From NCBI GenBank assembly GCA_948146395.1, contig OX411543.1, positions 73,867,558 to 73,931,557 on the forward strand: a stretch of 64,000 nt of DNA, in the 5' to 3' direction. This DNA comes from Fragum whitleyi (Eukaryota; Mollusca; Bivalvia; Cardiida; Cardiidae). The notes beneath the pieces are model-generated. The model was given only the letters and a program-made list of their open reading frames with translations. It did no database searches and had not been told where the DNA came from. Shown here one piece after another: positions 9,737-19,648 of this stretch (position 1 is the first letter of the stretch; each line of letters opens with the position of its first letter). A program made the translations under genes and the position numbers.

Positions 9737-11590
9737 ATGAATAAGAAGCTAAAACGCCAGTTACAAATCGTAGATCGATTTAAAAACGCCGAGAATACAG
9801 CTACAAAAAGACCTTATGAAGTGAATAAACAAAAGTCTCTGATGAAGAAACTTAGAAATACAGACAGGATTGAAATTAAAATTGAAAAAACTGGTGGAGG
9901 AGTTAAGTTAGAATTCAACAAGGGGTTTTATGAGATCTTCAGAAGTGAACTAGAAAGGTTTTACTCATCACTTGATATACCATTTAAATGTATCAAAATA
10001 CCGGTCACTGACAGAAAGGGGAGTATAACCGAAAATATTTACAAGTTATATAACAATGAGGGCCATTTATATACACTGAACTTGTATCATACCCGTAACT
10101 CAAGTCTGGTTAATGGCAAACAGTCATCATTATTTGTACAAAACCACATTGAGCAGGTATTCGAATCCATGAAAGACAAACTGGCTGCCGCAAATACTTC
10201 AGTTGAAGAAGTGAACAGAAAAATTAAAGCCCTTCTGATTCAATGCCGCAATATCGACACCGGTAAAGACAAGTGTACGACAGAAAGTACCTCAGTAAAT
10301 CATGACAGGTTGTGTCTTTCTAGTGTAACTGAAGTACCCGAACATGACCAGACAGTCAGTGAAAGCGTAATAAATCCGAGTATTGCAGAATCAAATTCTA
10401 TACCGAATTCATCAATGTCGGAATCAAAGATCCAGCATGTCGGTAACTCTAACAAACCAGTTTTACCGGAAGTATACGATGTCGTATCAAAATCAAAAGT
10501 TAGTATGGATGCCATATTCATGGAAATACATGAGGTGAAAGACATTCTACTTAATCACGTGCATTCGACGAACGAAGCATTTACATTGATAAGAGACGAA
10601 ATAGCTGGAATTAAGAATGTTTGTAAAGATCGTACACAATCCATTGAATCCAAAATCGAGAATGTTACTGAATCAACTGTCTCTATAAAGAATGAACTGA
10701 CTAACGTGTCATCAACAGTACAATCGAGACTCCAGTCTATTACAGACCGTATGTCAATAACACAGCGTAAAAGGGATAGTGAAAAAACATTGAACTTTCA
10801 AAGCACTGAAAAAGAGAACAGACCTGTATCAGTAAATGGAGCGTCTGCTGACAAATCTAAATCTAGCCCACCACAGGAAAACGATCGACGAAAACCTACC
10901 GGAGACAAGGTTCTATTGATAGGGAGTTCCATTCTACAGCGGATAAATAAAAGGGGACTATCGCGTAAAGTGGATGTCTCTACCAATCGAGGTGCGGGAA
11001 TAAATACAATAAAAAGAAAGTTACAGATGAATCTTGAGTCCTACAGTGATATTATAATTCAGGCAGGTGGAAACGATCTAGCGTCGGGGACAGATGAAGA
11101 AACTGTTGAATCAGACTTCCTAAATACTTTAAACTACATCAAATCTGAATCTCCGGGCACCAAAATCTACATATCGGAAATTACCCCAAGAATAGACGTT
11201 GATGTATCAGAAATGAATAATTATCTAAATTTTTTGTGTCATGATAATAATGTGACCTGTATTCCAACCAGTCAACGACTCCGGCTTTATACGCCTTCAT
11301 ACTGGAAGGATCAGATTCATTTGTCTGATAAGGGGACGTCTGTTCTACTAAGGGCATATAATGAGTACGTTCCGATTCTTAAGCAAACTTCGGAAAAAAG
11401 ACGAGTTTCTCCTGTGTGCTGTTATTTTTGTGGTCAAGAGGGTCATAAAGTTGAGGACTGTAGAAAAAAGTATCAAAGCAAAATGGTCTCAAACAGATTT
11501 AATAACAACGGCATTTCACACGGCCGGTGTATGAACTGTGGTATGAACAATCATTTTACCTCTGAATGTAGACGTTTATGTTCGCATTAG
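9737..11590 (+). CDS. LINE ORF1 protein: coiled coil, SGNH esterase, two zinc knuckles
   Basis: An intact 617-residue frame starting at ATG in the context CAAAAATGA. In order: a basic N-terminus; a conserved-looking region around residues 40-140 with the motif TLNLYHT; Ser/Thr-rich and predicted coiled-coil sequence to about 350; an SGNH/GDSL-hydrolase fold at about 390-545 with G396-S397-S398, the GGND block at 444-447 and D525/H528; then two CX2CX4HX4C knuckles (C562, C565, H570, C575 and C598, C601, H606, C611), the second only six residues from the end. Esterase-type ORF1 proteins are known from CR1/L2 elements and are thought to act with the RNP, nucleic-acid binding being the role of the knuckles. 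All catalytic residues are present. The stop is TAG, and the frame stays open for a further 1 kb. Confidence 0.9.
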   Translation: MNKKLKRQLQIVDRFKNAENTATKRPYEVNKQKSLMKKLRNTDRIEIKIEKTGGGVKLEFNKGFYEIFRSELERFYSSLDIPFKCIKIPVTDRKGSITENIYKLYNNEGHLYTLNLYHTRNSSLVNGKQSSLFVQNHIEQVFESMKDKLAAANTSVEEVNRKIKALLIQCRNIDTGKDKCTTESTSVNHDRLCLSSVTEVPEHDQTVSESVINPSIAESNSIPNSSMSESKIQHVGNSNKPVLPEVYDVVSKSKVSMDAIFMEIHEVKDILLNHVHSTNEAFTLIRDEIAGIKNVCKDRTQSIESKIENVTESTVSIKNELTNVSSTVQSRLQSITDRMSITQRKRDSEKTLNFQSTEKENRPVSVNGASADKSKSSPPQENDRRKPTGDKVLLIGSSILQRINKRGLSRKVDVSTNRGAGINTIKRKLQMNLESYSDIIIQAGGNDLASGTDEETVESDFLNTLNYIKSESPGTKIYISEITPRIDVDVSEMNNYLNFLCHDNNVTCIPTSQRLRLYTPSYWKDQIHLSDKGTSVLLRAYNEYVPILKQTSEKRRVSPVCCYFCGQEGHKVEDCRKKYQSKMVSNRFNNNGISHGRCMNCGMNNHFTSECRRLCSH

Positions 11591-12634
11591 GAAATCACGG
11601 ACAGATACACAGCTGTTTCCACTCGTAACAAATTCGATACTTTATTAAGCTTATGTTCAGATTGTCAAACATTTCCGTGTACGTGTAGTACTGTAAATTT
11701 TATTTCTAAAACAACACTTAAATCTAAAGCATCTAATTCGTACACAGATTCAAATTCTGAATTGAATTCTAATTCTAATTCTATTTCTAAATTTGATTCT
11801 AAATCATATTCTAATCAAAAACCCAATGAACACTTAAAAATACCTGTAAACCAACAACTTTCAAAATGTGATGATGATTTTCTCAGAAGTCAGTCGCGTA
11901 CCTCGATAGACCTATCTATAAAATTTCAACAAAGGGGTTTACACATTGTAAATTTAAATGTCCAGCACCTTCTTCCAAAATTTGATGAGATTAAATACAT
12001 ACTTTTTTCGAATAATATTGATATTTTTGGCTCATGCGAAACATTTCTGAATGATTCGTTGAATGACTATAATCTCAATATCCCCAATTATACTTATGAA
12101 AGGAAAGATAGACAGCACAAAAAAGGTGGAGGTGTTTTGGTTTATTTAAAAAGTCAGATCCCTTTTAAGCGTAGGTCGGAATTAGAGTCCGATGATGTAG
12201 AGTCTTTATGGATTGAAATATGTCATAAAAATTCTAAATCCTTTTTATTATGCTTTGTTTATCGCCCCCCACAATCTAATAAAGAATGGATATCCTCATT
12301 TGATTTACAAGTAAAGAAAGCAGACAATAGTTGTACTGAATATCACATATTTGGTGACTTAAACTTCAATTATCTTTCAAATAAAAAAAGCTTTGAGTGC
12401 AAAGAGTGGTCAAAATTTACGTTAAAACATGGGCTTAGCCAAATGGTTAATACACCAACCCGGATATCTAAAACAGCTTCCACTATCTTAGACCATATTT
12501 ACACAAATCGGATTGACAGGGTGTCAGAAGTTTTTGTGTCCCATCTTTCACTTAGTGATCATCTCCCAATTTGTATGACACGAAAAACAAGAAATAAATC
12601 TTTAAAAGGAAAAAGTCACTTACACATGACATAA
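11591..12634 (+). pseudogene. LINE ORF2, endonuclease part, ended by premature TAA
   Basis: This frame is the same as ORF1 and open directly after its TAG. About 115 linker residues (Asn/Ser-rich from a TTCTAA hexamer run at 11,752-11,800) precede an APE-type endonuclease: NLNVQHL with its Asn, the catalytic Glu in CETFL, YRPP, GDLNFN and SDHLPI. No in-frame ATG precedes the endonuclease; the first Met in frame (QMVNTP, about 12,444) lies deep inside it, so the start is unclear (readthrough, reinitiation at a non-AUG codon, or loss of a start). The stop TAA at 12,632-12,634 is immediately followed by sequence that continues the protein in the same frame (RSFKFFNE), so it is a single nonsense change. 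Confidence 0.85.
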
Positions 12635-13775
12635 AGAAGTTTTAAATTTTTTAATGAGTCAGAATTTCAAAAGGATCTATGTTCTTCGCAAATGCATCTT
12701 ATTGAGACTGAGCATGACCCAGAGCAAGCTCTAACATCGTTTTATAAGATAATTCAAAATGGTCTATCTGAGCACGCCCCCCAAAAATGTAAACGTATTA
12801 AAAGCAAAATTCTACCTAAATGGATAAATCCTGAGGTAAAACAAGCTATGTTTGACCGTGACCGTTTTCATAAATTTCATGATTGGGAAAATTACAAACG
12901 CATGAGAAATAAAGTAGTCTATCTTATTCGTAAAAACAAAAAGAATTTCTACAATAATGTCGTTAAAAAAGGCACGAGTAGTAAAGATATTTGGAAAAAT
13001 CTTAGAAAGATACAAAACAACGACGATTTAGACTATTTCTCTTCCCCGTTACCACCGGAAATGGTATTTGACGGTAAACATGTTGAAGGAACTCAAAATG
13101 TCTTAAATCATTTCAATGATCATTTCATTAATATAGAAAACATTGTGACAAAATCTCAATTCAACGAAAACACATTTTCTTTCCTACAAACACATTTAAA
13201 AAACATCTTAGAAGATCAAGTTTTTGACATAGACTATATCACACCTTTAGAGGTTTGCCAACTTATAAGAAATCTTGATACAAATAAATCTTCAGGGACT
13301 GACGGAATTAGTGCAAAAGTTTTAAAATCCTGTGGCGATCACATTGTCCTACCAGTAACTTCTATAATTAATAACAGCATTGCAAAGGGAATATTTCCAA
13401 ATGCATTAAAAGAAGCGTGTGTTCTACCATTATTTAAAGGCGCAGAAAAAGAAGATCCAAATAATTATCGGCCGATATCAATATTGCCGACTCTTTCAAA
13501 AATCTTTGAACGTCATGTGTATAAACAATTGGTTTCATTTTTGGATAAAAATGGTGTATTATCGAATCACCAGTCAGGATTTAGAGAAAAACACTCTTGT
13601 CAAACAGCCCTTCTTCGGCTTATTGATGAATGGTCAAAAGAAATTGATTCCGGAAAGATTATTGGTTCAATTTTCGTTGATTTAAAAAAGGCGTTTGATT
13701 TAGTAGATCATAAGATTTTATTGTATAAACTCAAATTACATAATTTCTCAGAGAAATCTTTAGCTTTTTATTTAA
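12635..13775 (+). pseudogene. LINE ORF2, reverse transcriptase N-terminal part
   Basis: Continuation of ORF2 in frame after the nonsense codon. It holds the region between endonuclease and RT, then RT motifs: SSGTDGISAKVLK (motif 1), NNYRPISILPTLSK (motif 2), SGFREKHSCQTALL, and the first catalytic Asp in IFVDLKKAFDLVDH. The frame is lost between about 13,772 and 13,778, where a net +1 (or -2) shift is needed to enter the next segment. The sequence on both sides of the shift is family-typical (ending at LAFYL, resuming SYLSNRTQ), which locates the lesion to a few bases. Confidence 0.85.
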
Positions 13776-14795
13776 TCATACTTGTCGAACAGGACACAAT
13801 ACATGAGATATGATAAAAAATACTCATCTCCGAAAACTGTATCTTGTGTTGTCCCACAGGGCTCTATTTTAGGGCCTCTCTTGTTTTTAATCTACATAAA
13901 TGATATGACTTTGCACGTTGATGCTTCAAATTTAGACCTTTATGCAGATGACTCGACGCTATATAAATCCGGGTACGACCCTAATGAAATAAAGTTAAGT
14001 TTACAGAAAAGTTTAAATTCTATACATAGTTGGTGTTCGAATAACAATATGCTTGTAAATCCAAATAAAACAAAATGTATGCTTATTGGACCAAAAACAA
14101 AAGTTAAAAATTTGAGCATAGATATAAAAATAAATGATACTTGTATCGAAATTGTTGAGTCTCATAAAATTTTAGGTGTTCACGTAGACAAACATTTGTC
14201 CTGGAATGCACATATTGAAAAAACATGTTCTAAAATTGCCAGCAAAATTTCCTTACTTAAAAGAATTTCGACTTATCTTACGTTTGAAATGAAACAGTTA
14301 TTTTATAATGCTTACAGTCTACCTATCTTCGACTATTGCTGTACAATTTGGTGGAAGGGTGCTAAATATAGAACTTCCAAATTGTCTGTACTTCAGAAAA
14401 GGGCAGCCCGAGTTATACTAGGAGCTTCAACTAGAACATCATCAACAGATCTTTTTGGACCACTTAAATGGTTGACTTTCGATAATAGGTGTAATTATCA
14501 CACCTGTGTTTTGATATTTAAATGTCTTAATAATCTTACACCTGGATATATGAAGGACATTATTACATTCTGTAAAAACCCTAACTACAATTTACGGTCT
14601 TCTGCTCATCATGATATTACCAACTCGAAATTCAATACATTGTACAAGAAAAATGCATTTTCATACTTCAGTATGAACGTGTGGAACGAAATTCCTATTT
14701 CTATTCGAGACGCAAATTCTTTATCTAGTTTCAAAAATCAGCTTAAACAACATTTGCTATTACGAAATTCTAAAGTCCATTCACAAAACTTATAA
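13776..14795 (+). pseudogene. LINE ORF2, reverse transcriptase C-terminal part
   Basis: Frame-shifted continuation of ORF2. It begins SYLSNRTQ, then VPQGSILGPLLFLIYIND, the catalytic YADD at 13,941-13,952, and NPNKTKCM of the following motif, with a thumb-like region and a C-terminal domain ending at TAA 14,793-14,795. No RNase H domain follows. The total ORF2 coding length, lesions ignored, is about 1,068 codons, normal for CR1/L2 elements. Confidence 0.9.
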
Positions 14796-15055
14796 GCATG
14801 TAAAAAAAAGAGCTGTTTCTGTCCGAGGATTTCCTATTCCCTAACTAATTTCCTGTGATTCATCGTATTGTTATCATATTTTGTTTTGCTATTCATATAC
14901 TATAGAAGCATTTGTTTTTTCACCATTACCATTTTTAAACTTTTCATTAATATATTTTTTTTCATTGATAAGGAAGGCAACTTTGTAAAAAAGACTATTT
15001 TCATGTTATTTTCATTTGAAAAATGTCTTAATGTTCTACCTTCATGAAATAAAGA

Positions 15056-15056
<1 letters not shown>

Positions 15057-15137
<81 letters not shown>
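15057..15137 (+). repeat. (ATT)n microsatellite, LINE 3' tail
   Basis: About 26 uninterrupted ATT units directly after ATGAAATAAAGAT. Simple-repeat tails in place of poly(A) are typical of CR1/L2-type LINEs. The uninterrupted run argues for a young insertion or later slippage expansion. Confidence 0.95.
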
Positions 15138-15171
15138 CTGTTCAGCATCTATTCTTGTACCACTTTAAACT

Positions 15172-15236
15172 TGATTGATTGATTGAATTGCGTTTAACGC
15201 CGCTTTCAACATTTTTTTTCAGTTATATCACGGCGA
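15172..15236 (-). repeat. 3' fragment of a tRNA-derived SINE
   Basis: TTGATTGATTGATTGAAT followed by GTTTAACGCCGCTTTCAAC matches the 3' portion (minus orientation) of the SINE copies at 36,409 and 39,008. The (TCAA)-type run would be its tail. It stops after about 65 bases. Confidence 0.55.
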
Positions 15237-16509
15237 CACTTTAAACTTGGAGTCTCCTGTCGTGAAAGCGGACTGCATGTTGGAATCCGGGGCCACCTGT
15301 GCCGTTAAGTTGTTAAACGTTGTCACTATCAACTATGCAACAACTTTCTTCGACAGTTGTACCAGAAGGCCGTGCAGTGAAAGGAAAAATAAAATAAATG
15401 ACACGTTCGCCTTCCATCACTGTTCATAGAATTACACGTACATCAAAGCATAAAATCTAAATACAAAAAAATAGCTGAACGTAATATAATTATAATTTCT
15501 CTTTTATAAAACTTTACGTCAATGTTATAAAGGTATTTGTCGGAATTTCGTTGCCAGTATCCTATACTCCCAGGTATTCAATGGGCTTCTTATTCGACGC
15601 GCAGTGTCTCTGATCTTTACCTCCGCTTAACTCGCTTGAACGACTCGCGATTTTGAAATAAGGGCAGAGACAAGTAAATTTCGTAAGAAACAAGTAGATA
15701 AGAATCAAAACAAGTAAAACACTGCCTCTCATTTCAAAGCTATGTATCATGCGATATCATTTTTAACAATCTTCCCATGACGCTCATTAAACTTTGACAA
15801 TTTAGTTGTTGTTACTTCATTTTAGGTCTAGGGGAACTAATTCATTTCCAACCACTCTGGTAGAAAACTTTAGGGAAACTCCGGTCCATATACTCAAATG
15901 TTGAAGGTGATCTCTGATTGGTCAATATTATTGAAATTCAAAATTGTTTGACTATTTTTCAGCGATTATAATCTGTCGATGAAATACAATCGAAAAATTA
16001 AAGATTCTAAACTTTTTTCCCGGTCTAATAGCTATTTATAAACATGGGTATATTTGTTTGAGGGGCCGGTAAAAACCGCTTCGCGGTAAGGGTCATCTCA
16101 AAAATGGCCCAAAAAGTCGTAGAGAAAAGGGATCATGCCATACTAATTTTCAATTCATTTCATGCGCAAATGAACGGGCCTCAATTTAAGACAGGTTTGA
16201 ACACTTTCGCATTCTCTTGGACTGAGCTATGACCGGAAAGGTTATAATGGCCGATAACGGAAAATGAATTAGTTCCCTTATACCTAAGTCGTCTAACGTT
16301 AGCAAACCCCATGTCCGTTAATCAGAGCTGCTCAACAGATGTTACCGACAAAGCAAACTTATACGTCATGGGGTATACAAATTCAATAAGGATGAACGTT
16401 AGGAAATCTAGACCTCGTATCTACAGCCTCATCAGCGAAATTTAAATTCTACGTTATTGGTATAGTTGTTTTGGTGCTATTTTGGATTTGTGAATTTAAG
16501 TAACTACAT
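15237..16509. other. Non-coding stretch
   Basis: No supported exon. A 60-codon open frame at 15,247-15,429 and a minus-strand one at 15,562-15,750 have no domain or splice support. Confidence 0.35.
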
Positions 16510-16795
16510 TTATGATATGACTTCCGTCGTGAGAGTGAAATAGCCCCGTTGAATATTTTTTATATTACACGACTGTTATTACACGAGTGGAATAACTATG
16601 CATATGAGCTAAGAACGAAGAACAACGTTATATTTTTGTTAGGAAAACGACGTCATAATGGATCTGCTGACGTCATTTTGCAAACGGCGATATATGTTTC
16701 GCGAAATAACATGAATCGATAAATATCGTAATTTTCTCGTTTTTATCACCAAAATTCGGGTCATATTATAAATAGAATATCAAATTTGTGTGGCA
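16510..16795 (-). mobile_element. Family B element, partial, inverted
   Basis: Starts GTGAGAGTGAAATAGCCCCG and continues ATATTACACGACTGTTATTACACGAGTGG in line with the other family B copies. It keeps ACGACGTCATAATGG and a second GACGTCATT (CRE-like), but the octamer-like site reads TATGCATATGAG. It lacks the far end with the GAGTGGTCA terminus. Confidence 0.7.
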
Positions 16796-18809
16796 TAAAG
16801 AATATTCTTTGTTCTTGATAAACATCTCCATAAAACAGTACCATGCGGGATAAAAATTTTCACAATTCTTCTTTGCATCCTCGAAATTCTCTTGGGGCGA
16901 AAGTGCGTGCTTAGGCACCGTCATCAAAGGTCAGGCCCCAAGAAAAAAAAGTTCCAACCTAAATTCATTTAAATCCTATGCATGAAATGAAACAGAGGTC
17001 TGACACTTATCTGAATCTCATTCCAAGCCTTTAAATGTTATTCAAACATTAAAATAGTATAGCAATAGCATATCTTTTTATACGTGACCAGGGCGGATCC
17101 TAAATATGAATTCTCTTCCTTTCAATTTTGAAGCATTTAAATGTTATTCAAACATTGAAATAGTAAAGCAAAAGCATATCTTTTTTTTCTAACCGGAGTC
17201 ACCTAGGAAGCAATACGTGACCAGAGCGGATCCCAAATATAAATTCTTTTCCTTTCAATTCTGAAAGTCTATGCACAAACGTAATAGAACATTCCAGGTT
17301 TTTAAATTAAGAAAAATCAATTTGAAGAAAAAATGGCAGAAGACTTAGTACAAGTTCTATATTTCTGAAATAAGGGGAAAAAAGGAACAACATCAGTTTT
17401 CTTAACATGATAGTTATAAATTGCCATAACTTTTGTAATAAGTCATCAATTGTCAGTAAATAAAATGTGTCTTGCATAAAGAATGACTGTAACTTCACTT
17501 ATAACTCTTTTCCAGATGTCTGTGCTAAAAAATGCTGTAAATTTATCATTTGTTTGAAATATTTTTTTAAATAAAGCCCAGTCTGACAACTGTAATTCTT
17601 ACGGTTCCTTTTCGCTTGACCTATCAAGTGAATATTACGATGCTTATTGTATGGTCTTTCGCAACCTTGCATTGATGAATTCCGTCACAATAACAGCGGT
17701 TAACTACTTATAAATAATTTAAATAGGTAGAGGAGCTAAAAAATAAGTAAATTACATTTACATATTTTCTGAAAGCATTTCTTCTGCTACTTTTGAGCTT
17801 TTCTTTGAACGCGTTTTTTTTTTATTATTTTATTTTGTTTTTTGTTTTTTTTTTGTTTGTTTTGTTTTGTTTTTTTTGTAATCCAAGAAATAACAACGAA
17901 AGAAATTCTAAATTTTGCGATATTGACTTAATTGTATTTCTTTGCTTCTGAAATTAACCTGGACTTTATTTTTGATATCAGTAACAAAATGTGCCGTGGC
18001 TAAGAATGTGCAGAAATTAACGGAACAAATATTTTATGTGCCTTGTCACTGGATTCGTTTATATGTTTGAATATAGGGTTTATTAACAATTTCGAGGGCA
18101 TTCACATTTGCAGAGACCCGAAAAATAAACCATTTTTCGGGTCTCTGCAAATGTTAACGTCCGAAAAAAAACAGGAGTTTACGCTATTATTGCATGATAA
18201 GAAATACCATAGTATTAATTCGAAAAGGGATTGCAAAATCTTTCTTGGGGACGCTTTGAAAATAGCTTTATACCCAGTAAAATTGAATTATGCATTACAT
18301 CGTCACTATTATTTATACCGACGTTGCCTATGACGTCACATTATTTAACCCGGGAATAGAATCAACGTCTTTATTTATGCTCTTTATTAATGTTACACAG
18401 AAACTGATAAAGCGTATAAGCATAGACTGAGGATATTTAATTGAAAAAAAGCCGGGCGTTAACGGCACTTGAATTTAATTCTTAATCCATGTTTTCTCCC
18501 GTTAATGACTGGGTTTTGTTCATTAACGTATGCCTATAACGACCCAAAAACGCACTTTTTATGCAATAATGGGGTTTAACATCGCATTTTTAGTCATTTT
18601 TAGTCATATTGCGGCTTTTGTAGCACAGTTAATTAAGAATTTGAAAACAACATCTATCCAGGAATGGTCAGAATTTTTTTATAAATACTTAAACATCAAA
18701 CCTTTTCAACCTCTTCACTTCGTGCAGTCTGACCAGTGTCGATACCTTCAGAGGACCTTTATCGAGTGTGGGATCTTTCATCGATCGGTCTACGCAAGAT
18801 TGTTGTATT
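16796..18809. other. Non-coding stretch with one strong hairpin
   Basis: A 70-bp direct repetition (17,024-17,115 against 17,136-17,230: TTTAAATGTTATTCAAACAT then GACCAG.GCGGATCC) is visible. The T-rich run at 17,815-17,880 and the perfect hairpin at 18,104-18,154 are the other structures. No exon is supported. Confidence 0.4.
18104..18154. other. Perfect 23-bp stem, 5-nt loop hairpin
   Basis: 18,104-18,126 (starts ACATTTGCAGAGACCCG) is the exact reverse complement of 18,132-18,154, with the loop AAACC. No mismatch is present, unlike every other palindrome in the window. The function is unknown; a small fold-back insertion or a structured transcript are both possible. Confidence 0.8.
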
Positions 18810-19286
18810 GAGGATATTGAATGAGTGGTCATGGAATACCGAATTTATTAAACGAGGCATATAAAACGAGACTGTGACGAGTTTTTTTTTTTTTTTTTTT
18901 TTTTTTTATTTTGTTTGTTGTTTTTTTTATCTGTATTAGATGCCGAGTTTGATAAATTCGGTATATTTGAGCACAAATTTGATATTCTGTTTATTATATG
19001 ACCTGAATCTTTGCAATAAATTGGGGAAGTACCAGATATTTGTGAGTTCAATATTTTCCGCGAAACATATAGGCTAACGTCGTTTGCGAATTGGTTTCAT
19101 AAAGTGCCCATGACGTCGTTTTCACAACTGAAATATAACTTTGCTATACTTTCTTAGCTCATTTGCATAGTTATTCCACAAGTGTAATAATACCCGTGTA
19201 ATATCGAGAATATATGTAATTTCACTCGTGTAATATCAGAAATATGAGACAACGTTGTTTCACTCTCGCGACGGAGGTTATATTAC
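18810..19286 (+). mobile_element. Family B element upstream of the PAN/WSC gene
   Basis: Begins AGGATATTGAATGAGTGGTC and ends CACTCTCGCGACGGAGGTTA, matching the copies at 23,410-23,796, 42,434-42,605, 44,562-44,989 (inverted) and 16,510-16,795 (inverted). An internal poly(T) run (18,881-18,907) lies within. It contains ATGACGTCGTT and the octamer ATTTGCAT at 19,163-19,170. Its right end is 77 bp from the ATG of the PAN/WSC gene. Confidence 0.75.
19163..19170 (+). promoter_or_regulatory. Octamer-like motif ATTTGCAT in family B
   Basis: ATTTGCAT is the consensus POU/Oct octamer. It lies in the block CTCATTTGCATAGTTATTCC, which is kept in the family B copies near 23,700 and 42,540 and, inverted, at 44,650. 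Here it is about 200 bp upstream of the PAN/WSC start codon. A regulatory role is inference. Confidence 0.3.
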
Positions 19287-19362
19287 AAAAGTATCTATAC
19301 AATTTTTAAACTCTTTATACGGTCTTGCGTTGAAAGCATCTTTTTATAAACAGAACGAAACT

Positions 19363-19648
19363 ATGAGATTGAAACTCGCTCTCTTGATTGTAGCCTTAAA
19401 TATGGCTAAAATGGACTGTTCCAGACAAATATGCTTCACAGAACAGAGTGACGTCAGAGGAAAGTCTTGCAACGAGAATGTTATGTTAACGAAGAATGTC
19501 AACAGTTTATTAGAATGCCTGGCACTCTGTAAAGAAGATTGCTGGAGCGTGTTTTATTCAAGCAGTACCAAGGAATGCCATGGTTGCAAGGGGATTTATG
19601 ACGCAATCCATGTGCTCGAAACCCTACATAACAGTGTCTATTATATCA
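19363..19648 (+). CDS. PAN/WSC gene, exon 1 (signal peptide and PAN-like region)
   Basis: ATG at 19,363 is the first in-frame ATG and opens a hydrophobic leader (LALLIVAL). The exon holds ten cysteines after the leader. The donor is ATCA/GTAAGT; the exon ends after the first base of a codon (phase 1). Reading past the donor gives non-conserved intron sequence. Confidence 0.75.

Larger units (their letters stand above)
9737..15137 (+). mobile_element. CR1/L2-type LINE retrotransposon with (ATT)n tail
   Basis: The order is ORF1, ORF2, 3' UTR, AATAAA at 15,048-15,053, then an (ATT)n microsatellite. An esterase-bearing ORF1 together with an APE-type endonuclease, a YADD reverse transcriptase and no RNase H fits the CR1/L2/Rex group of non-LTR elements. 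The element is inserted on the + strand. ORF2 carries only two clear lesions, so it was probably active recently. The 5' end is unplaced and I could not identify a target-site duplication. Confidence 0.85.

Noticed and set aside
18043..18333. 96-codon open frame spanning the perfect hairpin
   Set aside because: It has no ATG start at its listed beginning, and the hairpin arms translate into unrelated peptides; no splice or domain support.
18530..18811. 93-codon open frame with a hydrophobic start
   Set aside because: No recognised domain, no partner exon, and it runs directly into family B sequence.
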